From: Mycolicibacterium porcinum
Lineage (GTDB): Bacteria; Actinomycetota; Actinomycetes; Mycobacteriales; Mycobacteriaceae
Assembly (NCBI GenBank): GCA_001942045.1
Contig: MSTD01000002.1
Coordinates: 186,001-250,000, forward strand
DNA length: 64,000 bases
Direction of reading: 5' to 3'
The notes beneath the pieces are model-generated. The model ran no database searches, was not told the origin of the DNA, and saw only the letters and a program-made list of their open reading frames with translations. Position 1 is the stretch's first letter, and each line of letters opens with the position of its first letter. Position numbers and translations under genes: made by a program. Below, in pieces: positions 59,362-64,000 of the stretch.

Positions 59362-59470
59362 GCCCTTCGGCGTGTCCGAGCTGTCACCCGCGTGTTTCGT
59401 TCATGTAGCCAGCGGTAAGCATTGGGTTGCCGAATCCTCACCGGACCCATCGCCTGTCACAATCGCCGAC

Positions 59471-60490
59471 ATGGCCGTGGCTCCGTTGGACGATGCCCGC
59501 CGACGCGTTGCGGCGGCGGCCACCGAAAGCGACCTGGTGGCGGCCGCCGCCTCCGCCCACGACGCGGTGAAGCAGGTGATCGACACTCGGGCCGGGGCAG
59601 CCTCGGTCGCCGAGGCATGGTCGACCATCGCCCGCGCTGCGCTGTCGACCGCGGCACGCTTGGTGGCACCCGGGATGGACTGGTACGCCTCGGGGAGCGT
59701 CGGCCGCGGCGACGCACTACCCGGCTCCGACTTGGAAACCCTCGTGGTCCGCCGCTCTGCCGTCACTGCGGAGTCAGCCCTGGCCCAGGCCGCGCACGTC
59801 CACGATCTGCTGGCCTGTTGCGGGTTTCGTGCCGACGACAACGGCGCGATCGCCTCACGGGCGCGGTTCAACCGCACCGCCCAGGACTGGGCGATCGGCA
59901 TCGGACGGTGGGCCACCGACCCGGCTGCCGACCGGGGTGTGGTGATGATCGGTCTGCTGACCGACGCCGTCCCCGTCGAGCCGATCCTCGGTGGCGACAC
60001 TGACCTACGCGATCAGGTCGGCATCGCGGCGCGGGCGCAGCCGACCTCGCTGGCGGCGATGCTGCAGGACGCCACCTTCGCCCGCGCCTTCATCCCGTCC
60101 CGGCTGCGCGTGCTGACGTCCGGTGACGGCGGCGTCGACATCAAGCTCGCCGCCGTCGACCCGGTCGTCCGCATCGCGCGCTGGGCCGCGCTCAGTTGCG
60201 GATCCGACGCGCTGCCCACCGCCGAGCGGATCGCCGCCGCGGCCGGCACCCGTTACCTCGATGCCGACGACGCCCGGGTGCTCGCGAAATGTCATGCCAT
60301 CGGGTCCAGCATCCGCTGGCGGGTACGGGCCGCCCGCTGGAATTCCGACGTCGATGTCGATGAGCGTGTCGAACTCTCGGAGCTCCCACCGCAGGACCGC
60401 ACCGCCCTGCGCAGCATCGGCCGCGAACTCACCGGGGTCCGGCGCAAACTCGACTACCTGGCGTCGACCTCGACGTTCTCCTCGTGGTGA
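59471..60490 (+). CDS. DUF294-like nucleotidyltransferase
   Basis: A 339-residue protein with a Pol-beta-type nucleotidyltransferase motif YASGSVGRGDALPGSDLETLVV near 75-96 (GS...D-x-E metal-binding), then a DUF294 C-terminal-like helical domain. GlnD-type relatives uridylylate proteins; the target here is unknown. ATG 59471 lacks a clear ribosome site; in-frame starts as far up as 59351 exist. Its stop overlaps the start of the Fic gene (GTGA 60487-60490), so the two nucleotidyl-transferring genes form a coupled pair. Confidence 0.75.
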   Translation: MAVAPLDDARRRVAAAATESDLVAAAASAHDAVKQVIDTRAGAASVAEAWSTIARAALSTAARLVAPGMDWYASGSVGRGDALPGSDLETLVVRRSAVTAESALAQAAHVHDLLACCGFRADDNGAIASRARFNRTAQDWAIGIGRWATDPAADRGVVMIGLLTDAVPVEPILGGDTDLRDQVGIAARAQPTSLAAMLQDATFARAFIPSRLRVLTSGDGGVDIKLAAVDPVVRIARWAALSCGSDALPTAERIAAAAGTRYLDADDARVLAKCHAIGSSIRWRVRAARWNSDVDVDERVELSELPPQDRTALRSIGRELTGVRRKLDYLASTSTFSSW

Positions 60491-61351
60491 CCGACGCCGG
60501 CTGCCACGCCCTGGCCCAGACCGTTGCCGCCGAACGCCTGGAGGGCTGGCAGCCCACGCCCGAACAGATCGAATCCCTGACCGGATTGCTCACGGGCGCA
60601 CAGACGTACGGCGAGTATCTCGGCCAGCACCTCCCGACCCCTGCTCCACCGTCGCGGCGGCGAGTCTTCGCCCGCCGACGGCCATATTTCATCCCAGGAA
60701 CGTCGGTGCTGCGCAACAGCTTCGGCGTTGCGGACGCCAGCGCACTCGCGCAGCTGGAGTTCGTGGCGACGGCCGGCCGAATCCTTCAGGTCCACCTGCG
60801 CTACCAGGACGCGGACCTCGATGTCCGCTCGCTCCATCAGCACGTTTTCGGCGATGTGTACGCGTGGGCGGGCGAGCCTCGGATCGTGGAACTCCGCAAG
60901 GGTGACAGCGCTTTCGGCCCATGCTCCCACATTCCGCGCGCCCTGGAGGCACTGCACGTCGAGATCGGCCGGCTCGCCGAGGAAGGGCGCCGACCTCGAC
61001 GACGGCGCCCTGTCCTATCGGCTGGCCCGTATCTATGCCGACTACAACCAGATCCATCCGTTCCGCGAAGGCAACGGGCGCACCGGAACCCTGCTACTGC
61101 ACCTGCTCGCCGGTCGGGCCGGGCGCCGGTTGCACCTTGACGACATGCCCCGTTCCGAATGGATCGCTGCGTCTCGAGACTCGATGCCGTTCCGGCGCGA
61201 CGGGCGGGCAGATCCGCGGCCGTTCGTCGCGGTGCTGCGCGGACGGCTAGGCGCGGCTAAGGATTCGGATCGGTCAGATAGCGCTGCACCGTCGGCCCGA
61301 TCCAGGCCACCAGATCATCGATGCTCGCCGAGGCCATCGGTTCAATCTTGA
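60487..61351 (+). pseudogene. Fic-domain protein broken by a frameshift
   Basis: The N-terminal part (60487 to about 60988) encodes a Fic N-lobe: FIPGTSVLRNSFG, LHQHVFGDVYAWAGEPRIVELRKGDSAFG. The Fic core HPFREGNGRTG is in the next frame (60989 to 61351). The shift maps to the GGG run around 60985-60988 (GAGGAAGGGCGCC): one G fewer restores EEGADLDDGALSYRLARIYADYN. The original frame ends at 61140 in low-complexity Arg/Pro. The last Arg of the canonical HPFxxGNGRxxR core is Thr. It overlaps the convergent TetR gene at its 3' end. A base-call error is possible. Confidence 0.72.
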
Positions 61352-61856
61352 GCTGATATCGCGCGAATGCCAGACCGACCAGGTGCACCGTCACCAACTC
61401 GACCCGCAACTCGGCGTGGTCGACACCGAACTCCGTCGCCACCCGGTGAGCCACCGGGCCGGCCAGTGAATCGTGTAAGAGCTTGCGCGCCAACGGTTGA
61501 ACCTCCGCCGACCGGAACACCGTCAGCAGCGGGTCGAATGACGCTCCCGCATCCCACCGCTCAACGACATCGCGGACCAGTCGTGCGCCGATCTCGTCGG
61601 GCCCCTCGTCGAGCAGGTGCGCCAGCTGATGCAACGGGTGCTGGGGAGTATCGAGCACCGAGGCGGTGAACAGCCCCTCTTTATTGCCGAAGTGGTAGTA
61701 GACCATTGCGACGTCCACCCCGGCGTCAGCCGCGATGCGGCGGACGGTCGCGCGTTCGTAGCCGTCGCGCACGAAGTGCTCACGCGCGGCGTCGACGATC
61801 CGCTGCTTGTTCTGTTGGCCCGTGCGCCACCGGCCGCTGCGCCCGGACTCTGACAT
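61257..61856 (-). CDS. TetR-family regulator
   Basis: A 199-residue TetR protein with the HTH RATVRRIAADAGVDVAMVYYHF near 36-57 and a C-terminal domain of the TetR_C_17-like type (FDPLLTVFRSAEVQPLARKLL). Divergent from the ICMT-like gene 61946; the 89-bp gap holds two TTCAAC-N4-GTTGAA sites, so it most likely represses itself and the downstream monooxygenase operon. Many members of this subgroup respond to toxic lipophilic compounds. Confidence 0.9.
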   Translation of the reverse strand: MSESGRSGRWRTGQQNKQRIVDAAREHFVRDGYERATVRRIAADAGVDVAMVYYHFGNKEGLFTASVLDTPQHPLHQLAHLLDEGPDEIGARLVRDVVERWDAGASFDPLLTVFRSAEVQPLARKLLHDSLAGPVAHRVATEFGVDHAELRVELVTVHLVGLAFARYQLKIEPMASASIDDLVAWIGPTVQRYLTDPNP

Positions 61857-61870
61857 GCCCAGAAGTTTAG

Positions 61871-61886
61871 TTCAACAACCGTTGAC
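61871..61886. promoter_or_regulatory. TetR operator copy 1 (TTCAAC-N4-GTTGAC)
   Basis: A 6-4-6 palindrome with one mismatch, 15 bp upstream of the TetR ATG (61856). The same motif recurs at 61916-61931 in the same gap. Confidence 0.7.
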
Positions 61887-61915
61887 CTATGCGGAAGTCA
61901 GGGCGTAGCGTTTTC

Positions 61916-61931
61916 TTCAACAGCGGTTGAA
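61916..61931. promoter_or_regulatory. TetR operator copy 2 (TTCAAC-N4-GTTGAA, perfect)
   Basis: A perfect palindrome (7-4-7 with flanks: CTTCAAC-N4-GTTGAAG) 15 bp before ATG 61946, so its position mirrors copy 1 relative to the TetR gene. Likely binding site of the 61257 regulator. Confidence 0.75.
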
Positions 61932-61945
61932 GAAAGGAGTTCGAC

Positions 61946-62500
61946 ATGACGCAACGACGACTCTGGTGGCGGCACACGATCTCGGTGCTGATCGCCCCGG
62001 CAACGATGACGATCTTCATTCCGGGCCTGATCATCTGGCTGACCGGCGCACAAGCCCCCGACCTGAGCACCACATCGGGCTGGCTGTGCACCCTCGCCGG
62101 CGGCGCGTTGATCGCGTTCGGGCTGTGGTTCCTGGTGTGGACGGTGATCCTCTTCGACCGCATCGGCAAAGGCGCCCTGGCCATCGGATCACCGGTCAAC
62201 CTGGTGGTGGAAGGCCCATACCGGCACGTCCGCAACCCGATGATGACGGCGGTGTTCTGCATCCAACTCGGTACCGCCATCGTCATGGCCTCACCCTGGC
62301 TGTACGGCTGGTTCGCGCTGTTCTGCACCCTCGTCGTGATCGCGATCCCCGTCTTCGAGGAACCACATCTGCGCAAGCGATTCGGCGCCGAATACGACGA
62401 ATTCCGGCGCAACGTTCCACGATGGATCCCGCGCCCCACCGCATGGGTCCCCACGTACCCCGCCGTCAATTCCACCCCAGCGCACGGTCAGTCTCGATGA
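61946..62500 (+). CDS. ICMT/PEMT-like integral membrane methyltransferase
   Basis: A 184-residue membrane protein with four to five hydrophobic segments and the isoprenylcysteine carboxyl methyltransferase-like motif GPYRHVRNPM near 90-99, followed by EEPHLRKRFGAEYDEF, the typical C-terminal SAM-binding segment. GAAAGGAG precedes ATG 61946. Its stop overlaps the FAD monooxygenase ATG (ATGA), so the two are one operon. Substrate unknown; in bacteria such enzymes methylate lipid or isoprenoid acceptors. Confidence 0.85.
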   Translation: MTQRRLWWRHTISVLIAPATMTIFIPGLIIWLTGAQAPDLSTTSGWLCTLAGGALIAFGLWFLVWTVILFDRIGKGALAIGSPVNLVVEGPYRHVRNPMMTAVFCIQLGTAIVMASPWLYGWFALFCTLVVIAIPVFEEPHLRKRFGAEYDEFRRNVPRWIPRPTAWVPTYPAVNSTPAHGQSR

Positions 62501-63966
62501 CTGAAGAAGTACTGATCGTCGGCGCCGGGCCGACCGGGCTCACGATGGCGATCGAACTGGCCCGGCGCGGCGTCGCCGTCCGCATCATCGACGCCGCTGC
62601 CGCACCGACGACCGAAACCCGCGCACTGGGCGTCCAGCCGAGAACGCTCGAGCTGTTCGAGAAGTTGGGCATTGCGGAAGCTGCGGTGGCCGGCGGGGTG
62701 CCGGTCACGGAGTTCAACGTCTTCAGCGAGGGCAGGCGATTCCTGCACCTGGACATCGGGGCGCTGGCCACGGCCCATCCCTACCTGCTGATGCTGCCGC
62801 AACCACAAGTCGAAGCACTGCTGACCGCCCGACTGGCCGAGCACGGAGTGACCGTCGAACGCGGCGTCCAACTGACCGCCCTCACCCAGTCGCCCGACGA
62901 CGTCGGAGTCACTCTGCAGCACCGCGCCGGTCTGGCCGAGCAGGTGCACGCACCGTGGGTCATCGGCTGCGACGGCGCCCACAGCACCGTGCGACACCAG
63001 CTCGCAGTACCGTTCGTCGGCGCGGCGTTCGAGGAGAACTTCGCCGTCGCCGATGTCCACATGGACTGGACACTGCCGTACGACATCTTCTACTCATTCC
63101 TCAATCGGGGCCGATTCGTCGCGTACTTCCCGATGCCCGGTGACCAGCACCGCCTCACCATCGCGTACCGGCCCGGCCAATCCCCCGGCGGCGACGTGAC
63201 TTTCGAGGAACTCCAGTCCGCCGTGGACCGATGCGCGCCGGCCGGGGCCTGCGTCGCCCAAGTCACCTATGCCGGCCGCTTCCGCATCAACCAGCGCAAG
63301 GTCGCCCGGCATTCTGTCGGTCGGGTGTTCCTCGCCGGCGACGCGGCGCATGTGCATTCGGTGGTGGGCGGGCAGGGAATGAACACGGGCATACAAGACG
63401 CGTTCAACCTGGGCTGGAAACTGGCGGCCGTGGTGCACGGCGAAGCTGCGCCCGAGCTGCTCGACACCTACGCCGCCGAACGCTCCCCGGTGGCGCACCG
63501 ACTGGTCAAGGGCACCCGGCGAGCCACCCGGATGACCCTGTTGCGCAATCCCGTTGCCGCTTTCGGTCGCCGTCATCTGGCACCGCACATCACCGCGCGG
63601 CCCATCGTTCAGCGCGTCTTGGGACGCGCCCTGACCCAGCTCGACGTCTCCTACCGCGACGGCACCGGAGGTACCGAAGACACACGCCTCGAAGTCGGCG
63701 ACCGCTTCCCGCGCATCGATGTCCTCGACTCATCCAGGTTCACCCTGCTGCATTCCGGTCCGAAGCCGCGCGGACTTAACGCCGCCATCGGGCCCCATGC
63801 CGACCTGATCGATATCCGGCAGGACACCGCCCCGGCCGGCAGGGTGGGGCTGACACTCGTGCGTCCCGACGGCTACCTCGCCCTGCTCGATGCCGACGTC
63901 CGCGAACTGCGCGACTACCTCGACGACACCTTCACCGCTCCGGCCGCCGGTCAGCACATCGCGTAG
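62497..63966 (+). CDS. FAD-dependent aromatic-type monooxygenase (PheA/TetX/RIF-MO-like)
   Basis: A 489-residue group A flavoprotein hydroxylase: GAGPTGLTMAIELARRG (FAD Rossmann motif, residues 9-25), DG motif CDGAHSTVR near 157, and GRVFLAGDAAHVHSVVGGQGMN near 272-293 (second FAD motif), then a thioredoxin-like C-terminal domain. Such enzymes hydroxylate phenols or inactivate antibiotics such as tetracycline or rifampicin. Under control of the divergent TetR gene. The longer frame to 61927 overlaps the methyltransferase and was rejected. Confidence 0.9.
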   Translation: MTEEVLIVGAGPTGLTMAIELARRGVAVRIIDAAAAPTTETRALGVQPRTLELFEKLGIAEAAVAGGVPVTEFNVFSEGRRFLHLDIGALATAHPYLLMLPQPQVEALLTARLAEHGVTVERGVQLTALTQSPDDVGVTLQHRAGLAEQVHAPWVIGCDGAHSTVRHQLAVPFVGAAFEENFAVADVHMDWTLPYDIFYSFLNRGRFVAYFPMPGDQHRLTIAYRPGQSPGGDVTFEELQSAVDRCAPAGACVAQVTYAGRFRINQRKVARHSVGRVFLAGDAAHVHSVVGGQGMNTGIQDAFNLGWKLAAVVHGEAAPELLDTYAAERSPVAHRLVKGTRRATRMTLLRNPVAAFGRRHLAPHITARPIVQRVLGRALTQLDVSYRDGTGGTEDTRLEVGDRFPRIDVLDSSRFTLLHSGPKPRGLNAAIGPHADLIDIRQDTAPAGRVGLTLVRPDGYLALLDADVRELRDYLDDTFTAPAAGQHIA

Positions 63967-63971
63967 CCGAT

Positions 63972-63983
63972 ATCCCCGGGGAT
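63972..63983. repeat. 12-bp perfect palindrome ATCCCCGGGGAT after the monooxygenase stop
   Basis: Starts six bases after the stop. Its perfect symmetry without a loop does not suit an intrinsic terminator; it could be a binding site for the next gene, which lies outside the window. Confidence 0.3.
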
Positions 63984-64000
63984 TTCGCATCACCCTGCGT

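Noticed and set aside
59301..59470. Guanidine riboswitch in front of the permease operon
   Set aside because: The leader has a GCTCGG/CCGAGC inverted pair but lacks the conserved guanidine-I, -II or -III core sequences that I know; a covariance-model search would be needed.
1..64000. tRNA, rRNA, insertion sequences or prophage genes
   Set aside because: No transposase, integrase, tRNA-like cloverleaf or rRNA sequence was recognised anywhere in the window.

Overview
The window is a 64 kb stretch of very GC-rich DNA with densely packed genes, frequent ATGA/GTGA stop-start overlaps and many GTG and TTG starts. The gene families present (six acyl-CoA dehydrogenases, four crotonases, four P450s, an F420-type LLM oxidoreductase, DapB-like oxidoreductases, DUF35/thiolase pairs and an operon laid out like the mycobacterial igr operon) point to an environmental mycobacterium or a close mycolic-acid actinobacterium. 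That placement is an inference; there is no rRNA or tRNA in the window to confirm it.

Region 1 (1-52.6 kb) is one large catabolic locus. It holds four acyl-CoA ligases (activation), acyl-CoA dehydrogenases partly in small/large pairs, crotonases and MaoC hydratases (beta-oxidation), SDRs, two Ltp-thiolase/DUF35 sets (retro-aldol or thiolytic cleavage), two family III CoA-transferases, three metal-dependent amidohydrolases, four P450s, three DapB-like oxidoreductases, two aldehyde dehydrogenases and a zinc alcohol dehydrogenase. The operon at 29.4-36.2 kb matches the cholesterol side-chain igr operon in content (P450, FadE28/29-like pair, ChsH1/ChsH2-like hydratase, Ltp2-like aldolase), but the ChsH2-like protein is split into two genes. 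The likely substrate is a cyclic or branched isoprenoid- or steroid-like molecule; the sequence does not identify it.

The locus appears to be tied together by one operator: a palindrome of the form GNNAAY-N4-RTTYTC occurs in eight promoter gaps (plus one weaker copy), between 3.9 and 49.1 kb, most of them between divergent operons. A second palindrome (ATCAACAT-N-CAT-N-ATG-N-ATGTTGAT) sits at two divergent promoters around a TetR gene at 48.4 kb. A third (TACAGCGC-N6-GCGCTGTA) sits in front of the igr-like operon, which carries its own TetR gene.

Region 2 (52.6-59.3 kb, minus strand) encodes an APC permease, two DUF1989 proteins (urea carboxylase-associated type, now known as carboxyguanidine deiminase subunits), a KipA/KipI-type carboxyltransferase protein that lacks both biotin carboxylase and biotin carrier domains, and allophanate hydrolase. 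This is a guanidine/urea nitrogen-assimilation operon.

Region 3 (59.4-64 kb) holds a DUF294-like nucleotidyltransferase gene overlapping a frameshifted Fic gene, and a TetR gene divergent from an ICMT-like membrane methyltransferase and an FAD monooxygenase, with two clear TTCAAC-N4-GTTGAA operators between them.
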